Positions 51,601 through 59,231 of a stretch of DNA of 64,000 bases are shown here, piece by piece. The DNA comes from CALLMM01 sp964429855 (lineage in GTDB: Bacteria > Armatimonadota > Chthonomonadetes > Chthonomonadales > CAJBBX01), in contig CAYSDM010000002.1 of the NCBI GenBank assembly GCA_964429855.1, positions 129,507 to 193,506 of the forward strand, given 5' to 3'. Position numbers and translations under genes: made by a program. The notes beneath the pieces are model-generated. The model saw only the letters and a list, made by a program, of their open reading frames with translations. It had not been told where the DNA came from and searched no databases. Positions within the stretch are counted from its first letter, which is position 1. Each line of letters starts with the position of its first letter.

Positions 51601-53970
51601 CAGATGCAGCGTGCCTCCCGCTTCGAGACCATCGTACCGAAGCTGCGCCGTGAACTCCTCAAAGGTGTAGTCGCCGATACTCGCCTGATCCACCGTCAGT
51701 TCGCTGATCGTTACCAGCGGACGCTTCAGGTCGCCCGCCACTTCCAGGGTTCCCTGCGCCGTACCGGTTACCTTCAGGCGATCCAGCGCGCTCTCCTGTC
51801 CCTCCTCCACAGGCATATATCGCGCGGCGATCTGCGCAACATCCTTCAGTTCCAGATGATCGAAATTACCGGAGAGCGCAAGGAGCGGGCGGGTTGAGAA
51901 GGGGCGGCGCACCACTCCGCGATAAGCCACGCCTGCCGGAAGGCGGAGCAGCTTCCCCTCCTCCAGAATCAGCCGCTCTCGCGTCCCCCAGACCTGCGCC
52001 TCCGCATAGTCCAACTGTGTTCGGTCATCCCCGACGCCAAACCCCTGAATCAGCCCGGAGAACTGAGGACTATCCCATCCTCCCGTAATGCGCCCGTCAC
52101 GCAATGAGAGGATTCCGCGCAGGGCGGACGATGTGTCTGGCTCTGCGGGCGAGTTCTCCAAAGGCAGCTTCTCCAGCGCGACATTGTCCGCCTCCACTCC
52201 CAGATCGAGCGCGCGGTTCTTCACATCTATCTCGCCGGTCGCGAGGGCGAACCCCATCTCGCTCTCGACAACCAGCGGCTCCAGCAGCAGGCGGTTCCCT
52301 TCTGAACGCAGGCGAACGCGAACCGAGCGCGCCGTGTAGCGGTCGTACTGAAGCCCGTAAATCTGCGCCTCCGCCGTTCCGACCGGCAAGCCGTCCTCCA
52401 GACTGCCCGACGCCGACACGTCGGCATTCACCACACCCCGCACCCGTCTGGCGTCTTTCCAGGAAATGGCGGAGAGGTCTCCACCGCGCAGGCGCGCCTC
52501 CACGCGGTAGCGCGTCTTTTTGCCGTCCAGCGTGACCTGAGCGCGCCCTGCGATGCGCCCTTTCGCTGCCGTCCCCTGAAAATCGGTAACGATCCGCCGG
52601 TCTGCATAGACCGCATTCACCCGGACATTCCGCGCCTCATATTCGCGATAGCGCAGGCGCGGCAGGCTTCCGCTCATCTGCGCCTTCAACCGATCCGGGG
52701 TTCCCTGCACAGCCGCCTGCAGCGTTCCTCCCGCCGGAACCTCCACTCCCTGCGGCAGCCTGCCCTGAATCTGAAGGGGACCGGAGGCGCGCAGCGACAG
52801 GCGATCCAGCGGGCCACTCACTTCCGCGAACAGGTCTCCCCGTGCCTGTAAGCCGCGCAGATCAGGAAGCCGTTTCTGGAGATCGAGGGCAGTTAAGACA
52901 CGCTGCAGGGAGACGCCCTTTCCGGTGACCGACGCCTTCAGTGACGGCTTCGCAAAGTCGGTCACCGTTCCTTCCGCCTTCAGGCGGCTGCCCAGAAAAT
53001 CGGCTTCCAGCGCGCCGAAGACAGCCTGACCGGTCAGTAGAACCTGTCCGGAAACCCGGCGGATAGGTTCTCGCGCGGAGCGTGTCGTCAGAGAGGCGTC
53101 TTCGACACGAACATCCGCCTGATAGTCTATGTTTTTCTCTTTGGAACCTGTACCTTTTTCAGGAAAAACCAGCGTCACCTGCCCTGTTGCCCGTCCTGAG
53201 AGAATGCGCGTCTCCTGCGGCAGCGGCTTCGGGAGCAAAGAGGACAGGTACGAGAGCGAGGCGTGATTCGCCTCGATTCGCAGGAACAGCCGCCCGGTGT
53301 CGGGAGGATAGACTCCCTGTACGACGGCGTTTTGAAGCTGTCCGGAAACACACTGACCGGAGAGCGTCCATCGGCTGCTCCGGTCAATACTCTGTAACAG
53401 ATGTCCTTTCAGCGCCTCAAAACGCGCCGATACCGGCAGCGGCGGAGGCTGTCCGGAGCGAGGTCGTCGCAGGGCGGCATCTTCATACTCCAGCACGCCC
53501 CGAACGATCTCAATGCGACCGGCGGTCGGGCGCGCCACCCGTTGAGGACGCGGCTTCAGAAGGTCCGCAAAGTTCCAGCGCCCTGCAAAGTCGCGGGTAA
53601 TGCGTACATAGGGGTCTTCTACCCTGACGTGGGCAAAGAGCGGAACGCGGGGGTTCTTCTCCAGCAGAATCGTTCGCAGGTCAAAGTCGAGGATAATGCG
53701 TTTGGCGGAAAAGAATGGAGGATGCCCCGGCAGAGTCTTCCTCTCAGCGATCTGCACCTCCTCCACATAGGCGTACTTCCCCTGAAAGGTGACCTTTCCG
53801 ATCCGCACCTCGCGTCCGAGTTCTCTGGTCGCCTCCGACGCCAGAAGAATCGCAAGATTCTGCTCCGCCATCCGATAGTATCGGCGCACCATCCCAATGC
53901 TGAGGGTGGCGAGAATGGCGAGAGGAACCAGAAAGACGAGTGCGGTCAGAGTACGGCGCAGGGTACGCAT
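48697..53970 (-). CDS. tamB: Translocation and assembly module protein TamB-like (AsmA/DUF490)
   Basis: Very long periplasm-spanning protein (about 1757 residues) with one N-terminal inner-membrane anchor (LTALVFLVPLAILATLSIGM). An AsmA-like start (REVRIGKVTFQGKYAYVEEVQI) is followed by a long run of beta-strand repeats, and a C-terminal DUF490/TamB domain (GGALRFPTRRFAI...LTIRYNPLAGVPIFSDLLSD; IFPELLERSQIAQALGLQELAVDY). Repeating beta-taco proteins of this class conduct phospholipids or help outer-membrane proteins; here it heads the bamA/lpx block. No TamA separate from BamA is seen. ATG 53970 lacks an obvious ribosome site. Confidence 0.9.
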   Translation of the reverse strand: MRTLRRTLTALVFLVPLAILATLSIGMVRRYYRMAEQNLAILLASEATRELGREVRIGKVTFQGKYAYVEEVQIAERKTLPGHPPFFSAKRIILDFDLRTILLEKNPRVPLFAHVRVEDPYVRITRDFAGRWNFADLLKPRPQRVARPTAGRIEIVRGVLEYEDAALRRPRSGQPPPLPVSARFEALKGHLLQSIDRSSRWTLSGQCVSGQLQNAVVQGVYPPDTGRLFLRIEANHASLSYLSSLLPKPLPQETRILSGRATGQVTLVFPEKGTGSKEKNIDYQADVRVEDASLTTRSAREPIRRVSGQVLLTGQAVFGALEADFLGSRLKAEGTVTDFAKPSLKASVTGKGVSLQRVLTALDLQKRLPDLRGLQARGDLFAEVSGPLDRLSLRASGPLQIQGRLPQGVEVPAGGTLQAAVQGTPDRLKAQMSGSLPRLRYREYEARNVRVNAVYADRRIVTDFQGTAAKGRIAGRAQVTLDGKKTRYRVEARLRGGDLSAISWKDARRVRGVVNADVSASGSLEDGLPVGTAEAQIYGLQYDRYTARSVRVRLRSEGNRLLLEPLVVESEMGFALATGEIDVKNRALDLGVEADNVALEKLPLENSPAEPDTSSALRGILSLRDGRITGGWDSPQFSGLIQGFGVGDDRTQLDYAEAQVWGTRERLILEEGKLLRLPAGVAYRGVVRRPFSTRPLLALSGNFDHLELKDVAQIAARYMPVEEGQESALDRLKVTGTAQGTLEVAGDLKRPLVTISELTVDQASIGDYTFEEFTAQLRYDGLEAGGTLHLEDLTARYSGATLTGNASLRRGGSFTAHARARSVPLNILDPFLSDYMLIRGDGELSADITGTIDNGKPSGLQGTLVASTDSGLTLNGESLGDLSAVFILDGTRLLTRPASGGLPPVLLGSVENGVALNRLEYDWDKETVALEGKGRGLRFEQIHSILSKSPYVLNHRDSVAAEWLNPIFDPLNGVLEASVKVDGSVRDPRATVSWNSPEMQIARRAIKRFRGTVEFTKSEVELKEDTILQGEDARVTASGKLVLGQSLRGTLELNNMPVNVLQEWFPESEPLQGMTAGTIEKITVDAQGAPSAPEVIASLLIRGIQWQDPKGKRLEGRFLPTYALRVDKATLSEGRAEITEMVVSLTEPREALPAGAMPEETANAGEQPGETESSRAAALSRSSSRQTAETEPLDESNESGRRRYFARLKGSAGFSWQAPYLPEDAPVQLEASVPRQNLRFLNAVLPRLNAELDASLQGYVKFSGTWKQLIKPQQTAREQQTHPDVTGWIWLQGKRLRYANMKTALTDVDAYLKFDGNTLSVAPNPEGKPFSASVDVFDLSKQTAVARSPLSLSGELALHDQARVQKPLTLEAKQILFAEAPLPVFNTGRAVGELSAREPGKSGLRLTMEGTLLSPRISGEMRLRRTDFRLPAALEEATTTRRTPAFNPSFHIDFYVEDKVRISNPYLVADVRSPGAVIAGQAAEPIRLRGTLAQPSVLGNLTIDGGALRFPTRRFAIQSGGRLTIRYNPLAGVPIFSDLLSDPQVSVLVDLNAITRLTAVSVNQERRRYTITVQVRGPLTADAPVAIPGLEETQGIVGGERGLTLTFKSDPPDLALSNGGLQMRILGLLGGKEAIEKQFSSNQVGNLLRDQFSDLLSATIFPELLERSQIAQALGLQELAVDYNRLDSFTLRLASQLIGPLKISYWRRLGGTGFTYRLEPTLWEMKLSLQLNRRLQFSWTTDNQSTNGFLLEGVFRY

Positions 53971-53992
53971 AAGTATCAACTAACCGGCAGGT

Positions 53993-54018
53993 CAAAAGCG
54001 GAGCGAAACGCTCCTTTT
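53993..54018. terminator. Bidirectional-looking terminator after the restriction-modification cassette
   Basis: GGAGCG-AAA-CGCTCC (54000-54014) flanked by AAAA on one side and TTTT on the other, between the methyltransferase stop and the tamB start. Confidence 0.65.
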
Positions 54019-54034
54019 GGAACATCGGCGTTCA

Positions 54035-54685
54035 TCAATCCGTTCGCCGCTTCTTCCATCGCGCGACGACATCATATTCAACCAGCTCTTTCTTTGAATT
54101 ACGTTTTCGAATAGCGCGACATTCGATATCCGTGAACCCGAGTTCGGTCAGCATTTCAGCATACAGTACTTGCGTAAAAACTGGAATCCCATAGAAGGTA
54201 GAATTGCCGACTATGTAGTGCAACACTGCGCCACGCTCAAGTACAGGGATCAAGCCTCGCAGGAAGTTCAGTGACCGCATATCCCACCATCGCTCTATAT
54301 TGTGGATAGGCGGGGTAGGCGCTGGCGCGATGCTCAGGCACTCGACCAACTCAAGCGCGGACGCGCAGGCTTCTCTCGCTGCAGAGATATGTTCTGCAGA
54401 GTAGCGCGCGGTTTTCGCTCGAGCAAGCCACACCAGAAATGGATTAATATCAATCGTGACGCCCTGATGCCCGTGGTAAACTGCGCTTAACACGGTCGTC
54501 CCGGTGCCGCAAAAAGGATCCAAAATCCGTTTTGCCTGTCCGTGGCTTACAATCAGCTCCTCAACGATCTTCAGCGAGTATGCCGGAGTAAGGCGCAGCC
54601 AGCCGTGCCGTCCTGTCTTTGCATTGAACTTGTAGGTGTAATCCGACCTCTGGCGAAGTCTCTCGCACTCCAGCAAGAAAGACAT
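54035..54685 (-). CDS. DNA methyltransferase of a type II system, probably internally deleted
   Basis: 216 residues. SAM-binding motif DPFCGTGTTVLSA (residues about 56-68) and TIDINPFLVWLARAKT identify an N4/N6 amino-methyltransferase; the C-terminal YIVGNSTFYGIPV...IRKRNSKKELVEY is typical of a family of type II modification enzymes. The catalytic motif IV (S/D-PPY) that should lie after the HNIERWW segment is not present. The protein is shorter than full-length relatives, so an in-frame internal deletion is likely. ATG overlaps the endonuclease stop (TGATG), with GGAGG upstream. Less GC-rich than neighbours. Confidence 0.72.
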   Translation of the reverse strand: MSFLLECERLRQRSDYTYKFNAKTGRHGWLRLTPAYSLKIVEELIVSHGQAKRILDPFCGTGTTVLSAVYHGHQGVTIDINPFLVWLARAKTARYSAEHISAAREACASALELVECLSIAPAPTPPIHNIERWWDMRSLNFLRGLIPVLERGAVLHYIVGNSTFYGIPVFTQVLYAEMLTELGFTDIECRAIRKRNSKKELVEYDVVARWKKRRTD

Positions 54686-55543
54686 CAGTCAGCCTCCGGC
54701 GCGAGTAATGCTTTCAGCACGGAATCTATCTCAGATCGAAGCGCCGTGCTATTTCGCTGGAAGAAGGCGGCAAGGTCGTAACCAACTACATCACGCATGA
54801 AGTCATACGTCGAAATTAGCGGGTTGATTGCGCCATAAATGCCAGTAACGACAACCCACTTTTCTGCCCGATAACGGAGCAGGATGTCGCTGTCAATCTG
54901 GGCGGACATAATAACGGCGCATGGGAGATAAGCCTTTGTGTAGGCGGAGGCTGCGTTCGTTATGTCAGCGTTCTGGCGTTTGGAGTCTTTGCTTTTGTAT
55001 CCCTGTCGAACCTCAAAGATAGTTCCTGTCAAAGTCGAAATGACCTTCGAGTCAACGCCCATGGATTCAGCGGAATCCCGCATCCACGTATGGAAACGAA
55101 CGCGTTTCGCTCTGTCGGCAATTTTATCGAGTGAAACGCGCCCATCCAGGGTTAGTGTCCGCATCTTCCCGTTCGGAAGCGGAATTGTATAGGACCATGC
55201 GACATCGGCATCAGATAGTCCAAGAGATTCTTGGACTATCATTCGAAACAGCTTTTCACCCGATGCCAATCTGTCTATATATGCTGGTCATCCCGCCTGC
55301 CGCTTTGTGTGCGGCATACATCATTGGATTATCTAAGCCGAACCAGTTATAGAACGGATCACTACGGTAAAGCGTTTGAAATTGAGCTAACGTCAGCCCA
55401 TCTCCTTTTGCTCCACGACCAAATTTCGGCTTGTACTTTGCGCACACCCTTACTGGCTCAAGGACAACCTCAAGATATGCGGCATCGTTCTGGTTCAACA
55501 AAAAGACTCCCGATGATATCGCCGAGTATTCCCTGAAACCCAC
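54685..55543 (-). pseudogene. Type II restriction endonuclease-like gene with a +1 frameshift
   Basis: Two overlapping frames make one protein. The N-terminal part (55543-55256, GTG start, ends ...IYRQIGIG-stop) continues in another frame from 55269 (GEKLFRMIVQES...) to 54685. Skipping one G of the GGG at 55259-55261 joins them as RQIGIGEKLF, giving about 285 residues. FEVRQGYKSKDSKRQNAD looks like a PD-(D/E)xK-type nuclease core, and the stop codon overlaps the methyltransferase start, hence the restriction call. A TTG restart at 55269 could make the C-terminal part separately. Exact specificity not recognised. Confidence 0.75.
55214..55240. other. 12-bp perfect hairpin inside the endonuclease coding sequence
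   Basis: GATAGTCCAAGA (55214-55225), 3-nt loop, TCTTGGACTATC (55229-55240). In the direction of translation it starts 18 nt after the GGG-TGA frameshift point. Confidence 0.7.
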
Positions 55544-55574
55544 ATACTCGCCATGTTGTTGCCCCGGCAGAGAT

Positions 55575-56462
55575 TTACGAGACGCCGACGGAAGCCAGTC
55601 TGTCGCTCAGAATACGTTTGGAGAACTCCACGGCGTTATAAGAGCTTCGGATGAACGGACCGGAGGCGACGAACAGGAAGCCCATCTCCATGCCGATCCG
55701 CTCATATTCGGCGAACGCCTCCGGACGAATATACTCCTGTACCGCCAGATGGCGCATGGTCGGTCGCAGATACTGCCCGATGGTTACGGCATCCACCCCG
55801 ACACTTCGAAGATCGCGGAGCGTCTGGATCACCTCTTCCTGCGTCTCGCCCAGTCCCAGCATCAGCCCGGACTTGGTGTAGATGGAGGGATCGGCGTTCT
55901 TGACGTACTGAAGCAGTTCCAGCGTGCGATGATACCGCGCGCCGACGCGCACCTGCGGGGTCAGCCGCTCCACCGTCTCGATGTTGTGATTGTAGATATC
56001 CGGCTTCGCATCGGCGACGATTTTGATGCACCACCGCTTGCCTTTGAAGTCGGGAGTCAGCACCTCGATGATCACATTGGGAATGGCTTCGCGCAGCGCA
56101 TGAATGGTGGCGGCGAACTGCCCCGCGCCCTCGTCTGCCAGTTCATCACGGGCGACCGAGGTGACCACCACATGCTTGAGCCGCATCTCCTTCGCCGTTT
56201 CGGCGACCCGCTTCGGCTCGTTGGGGTCTATCGCTTCCGGTCTGCCGACCTTGATGGCGCAGAAGCCGCAGCTTCGGGTGCAGATATCGCCCAGGATCAT
56301 AAAGGTCGCGGTCTTTTTTGACCAGCACTCCCCCAGATTCGGGCAGCGCGCGCTCTCGCAGACGGTATGCAGCTTCTGATCGCGCATCATCTGTTCGACC
56401 TCGCGCACCGTCTGCGGACTCGGTATCTTTTTACTTAACCAGGGCGGAAGCGTTCTATTCAC
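55575..56462 (-). CDS. lipA: Lipoyl synthase
   Basis: Radical SAM enzyme inserting two sulfurs into octanoyl-lipoyl domains. Auxiliary cluster CESARCPNLGECW, radical cluster CTRSCGFC and the C-terminal RSSYNA serine ligand motif are all present. GTG 56462 is preceded by AAGGA at good spacing and gives 295 residues; a TTG at 56495 would add 11. No lipB next to it. Its 3' end abuts the restriction-modification cassette. Confidence 0.96.
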   Translation of the reverse strand: MNRTLPPWLSKKIPSPQTVREVEQMMRDQKLHTVCESARCPNLGECWSKKTATFMILGDICTRSCGFCAIKVGRPEAIDPNEPKRVAETAKEMRLKHVVVTSVARDELADEGAGQFAATIHALREAIPNVIIEVLTPDFKGKRWCIKIVADAKPDIYNHNIETVERLTPQVRVGARYHRTLELLQYVKNADPSIYTKSGLMLGLGETQEEVIQTLRDLRSVGVDAVTIGQYLRPTMRHLAVQEYIRPEAFAEYERIGMEMGFLFVASGPFIRSSYNAVEFSKRILSDRLASVGVS

Positions 56463-56525
56463 GTTCAGTCCTTGACCAGAGAGATCACGGTTCAATATAC
56501 CGCCAACAGGCGCGATGCGTCAAGC

Positions 56526-56578
56526 AAAAACCCCGGCTTCGCGCGCGATCCCAGATCAGACCGCATACAGAGCCGGGG
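56526..56578 (-). terminator. Terminator after the Gfo/Idh/MocA gene
   Basis: Minus strand: CCCCGGCT (56571-56578) pairs with AGCCGGGG (56531-56538), followed by TTTTT (56526-56530). The enclosed 32 nt may fold further. Confidence 0.6.
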
Positions 56579-56602
56579 CGAACGCGCCTGTCAAATAATC
56601 CG

Positions 56603-57568
56603 TTACAACTTCACCGGAGCGCCTGTCTCGGCAGAGCGATTTGCCGCCAGCGAGACCGCCAGCGAACGCGCCGCATCTCGATAGGGAGAACGAATGGCGC
56701 TGCCGTCTCCGGTCTGAACCGCCTGAATGAAGACCTTATCCTCCTCGGCATAAGGGTTATTCCCGCCTTTGATGATCTCTTCACGCCCTGCCTGAACCGC
56801 GCGGAACTGCCCGCCATCCACCTCCACAACCACCTCCGGCGTCACCACGCGCAGACCGACCGTATAGCCAAACCCTTTGAGCAGACAGGTATTGGAGATC
56901 GTCCCGACGGCTCCGCTGGCGAACTTCACCGTCATGGTGCCGACATCCGTCACGGTGCAGTTCTCCACGTCTCCCAGGGCGCGAGTTGACATCGCCGCAT
57001 AGACTTCGGTGATCTCTCCGCACAGGTCTCGCGCCAGATCAACGATATGGGTTGTCTGCTCCACCATCTGACCGCCGGAGAGGTCTTTACGACGCCACCA
57101 GTAGACGCCGGGCATCCCTCCCATCCAGTAGCCAAGAGCCATGCCGATCGTTTTTCCGGCAAGCCGCTCCCGCGCCAGTTGACTGTAGGTCATATAACGC
57201 CAGTGATAGCCGACAGAGGTAATCAGGTTCGCTTTTTCTACGGCGGCGGCGATGGACTCTGCTTTCTCCAGCGTATTGGCGATCGGCTTTTCGATAAAGA
57301 AGGGAATCCCGCGCTCGATCAATGCCTCCTCCTGTCCCACATGGGCATGGGGAGGGACACAGATATAGACCGCCCCCAGTTTTTCAGAGTCGAGCATCGC
57401 CGATACATCGCTGTAGGCGCGTCCGTTGTAGGCGGCGGCATGGCTCTCGGCGCGCTCCCGGTCCACATCACAAAATGCTGCAAGCTGCACCTCCTCCATG
57501 TGACGCAGCACCTGCAGATGGGCGTTGGCTATCCCGCCAGCCCCGATAAATCCGACGCGAATAGTCAT
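56603..57568 (-). CDS. Gfo/Idh/MocA family oxidoreductase
   Basis: NAD(P)-dependent sugar or inositol dehydrogenase. N-terminal Rossmann motif VGFIGAGGIANAH, EKPIANT (catalytic Lys in EKP) and GYHWRYM; the His in QTTHIVDLARDL lies in the substrate site. GTGAGG precedes ATG 57568. Works on an unknown sugar derivative; TIM-barrel sugar isomerases elsewhere in the window are common partners of such enzymes. Confidence 0.92.
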   Translation of the reverse strand: MTIRVGFIGAGGIANAHLQVLRHMEEVQLAAFCDVDRERAESHAAAYNGRAYSDVSAMLDSEKLGAVYICVPPHAHVGQEEALIERGIPFFIEKPIANTLEKAESIAAAVEKANLITSVGYHWRYMTYSQLARERLAGKTIGMALGYWMGGMPGVYWWRRKDLSGGQMVEQTTHIVDLARDLCGEITEVYAAMSTRALGDVENCTVTDVGTMTVKFASGAVGTISNTCLLKGFGYTVGLRVVTPEVVVEVDGGQFRAVQAGREEIIKGGNNPYAEEDKVFIQAVQTGDGSAIRSPYRDAARSLAVSLAANRSAETGAPVKL

Positions 57569-57670
57569 GGCTTGCCTCACTTTCCTGAACATTTTAAGGT
57601 AAACAGTCTGTATGGCGCCCGTCAATCTCTCGCCTGGCATCCGGGGAACACTCGATTAATTCCCCATTCG

Positions 57671-57685
57671 CTGCGCCGGGCGCAG
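57671..57685. other. Small GC hairpin after the phosphohexomutase gene
   Basis: CTGCGC-CGG-GCGCAG just past the stop at 57691 on the minus strand; no U-tract, weak terminator at best. Confidence 0.35.
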
Positions 57686-57690
57686 ATTCC

Positions 57691-59199
57691 TTATCCCTGA
57701 TACTCCTCCCCGGCTCCATATTCCGCAACGATGGCGGCGATATTCGCCTTCGCCTCCAAAGCGATCTCCTGCGTGGCGGCGACCACCTCCCAGCGCGCCA
57801 GCCCGTTCTCGCTCTGCGACACCCGCTGACATACCTGCAGCCAGTCTGCAGACAGTCGCGTATCGGCGTTTATATTGAACGGGATGCCTCGCCGCATCAT
57901 GGTCGCCTCCAGCGCATACCCGTTGGGCATATGAGTCATCGCCTGTGCTCCCTGCTCCTCAAAGAAAGCCTGTACCGCCTCCAGCGCTCTTGCGCGCTGC
58001 GCGTCATCCGGGAACTTATACCCCCACTCGCGCTCACGGCTGCCGCGCGCCTGAATCTCAAACAGAGCCTCGAAGCGCGCCGGTTCCTCCATCCACTCCC
58101 GCGCCGCCAGCAGCGCGATATAGAGCGTGTTCTCCGTGCAGTATCGGCTGCCATCCAGCAGAAACGCCTCGTAGAAGTGCGCCGACTCCTCCACCGTCCC
58201 GAACATCGCCGGATCATCGAACATCGCGTTCTTGATCTGGGAGTGTCCATTGCGGATTATCCGTACCTCAACCCCGGTTTTCGCCATCTCCATCACCGCC
58301 AGCGGATTGGCTTTCAGATCGGCGAAGACGCTCATTCCCGCACCAGAGAAGCGATTTCGTATAACTTTCAGGATTGCAGCATAGACAAAACTGGAGGAGA
58401 GATAGGTTCCATCTCCGCGATAGAAGTCTATCCGGTCGCCGTCGCCATCAAAAAAGGTGCCGAACAGATAGTCCCCGGAGGTCAGCGTTTTCAGACCGGA
58501 GCGTATGACCGTCTGCTTCACGGGATTGGGGTCTCCGAGCGGAAAGCGACCATCAGCGGCAAAGTGCATCGGAGTCAGATCGGCTCCGGCGCGCTCAAAA
58601 GCCAGCATCATCTCGCGTCCTGCCGCGCCGTTCAGATAGTCATGGAAAAGTTTCAAGCCGCGAAGACCGCCCTCCGCGACTCCCGCCAGCTTCATACTGT
58701 AGTTGAGATAGTCTTCCGTCGGATCAAAGGCATAGATGCGCCCTGAGGAAGACGCAGGCGGCAGCGAAGCCTCCCTCTCGTATAGCTCCCGTATCTTATC
58801 CAGACCGCCTTCCGGTCCGATCTTCTCGGCGATGGGACGCACACCGGGACCCAGTATCTTTTGTCCGGTATCCCCTGCCGGATTATGCGACGCGCCGAAC
58901 ATCACCGCAGCATGCTGCGGGTGACGCATGGCGGCGAAGTAGAACTGCGAGGTGGAGCAGACGCCGGGTATCGTCACCACGGTCAGTCCGGCTCTGGCAA
59001 ACTCCTCCGCTGCAATCTGAAGATAGTGGGGACCCGATGTCCGCGCATCGTGCGCGATCAAGACCCCGGAGACGCCCAGGCCCTCCCGAAAATAGACTGC
59101 CTCCGCCCGTGTCAGGCGAATCGCCAGATCATCGGTCAACTGCTTGGCGGGCGTGCGAATATCGTAAGCGCGAAACATCGAAAGGTTCAGATCAGACAT
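57691..59199 (-). CDS. Phosphomannomutase/phosphoglucomutase
   Basis: Alpha-D-phosphohexomutase of 502 residues interconverting hexose 1- and 6-phosphates, feeding UDP- and GDP-sugar synthesis. N-terminal FRAYDIRTP, phosphoserine loop GASHNPAGDTG, metal loop DGDGDRIDFY, sugar-binding TVEESAHF. PMM/PGM versus pure PMM cannot be separated by eye. It fits the envelope polysaccharide theme of the region. Confidence 0.92.
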   Translation of the reverse strand: MSDLNLSMFRAYDIRTPAKQLTDDLAIRLTRAEAVYFREGLGVSGVLIAHDARTSGPHYLQIAAEEFARAGLTVVTIPGVCSTSQFYFAAMRHPQHAAVMFGASHNPAGDTGQKILGPGVRPIAEKIGPEGGLDKIRELYEREASLPPASSSGRIYAFDPTEDYLNYSMKLAGVAEGGLRGLKLFHDYLNGAAGREMMLAFERAGADLTPMHFAADGRFPLGDPNPVKQTVIRSGLKTLTSGDYLFGTFFDGDGDRIDFYRGDGTYLSSSFVYAAILKVIRNRFSGAGMSVFADLKANPLAVMEMAKTGVEVRIIRNGHSQIKNAMFDDPAMFGTVEESAHFYEAFLLDGSRYCTENTLYIALLAAREWMEEPARFEALFEIQARGSREREWGYKFPDDAQRARALEAVQAFFEEQGAQAMTHMPNGYALEATMMRRGIPFNINADTRLSADWLQVCQRVSQSENGLARWEVVAATQEIALEAKANIAAIVAEYGAGEEYQG

Positions 59200-59231
59200 C
59201 TATCCCTCTCCTGCTGTTGATCTTTCTGCGG

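Noticed and set aside
54488..56450. Single TTAAC motifs elsewhere (e.g. 54.5 kb, 56.4 kb) as Pho boxes
   Set aside because: They occur alone, inside genes, without the 11-nt periodicity or a -10 box at the right distance.
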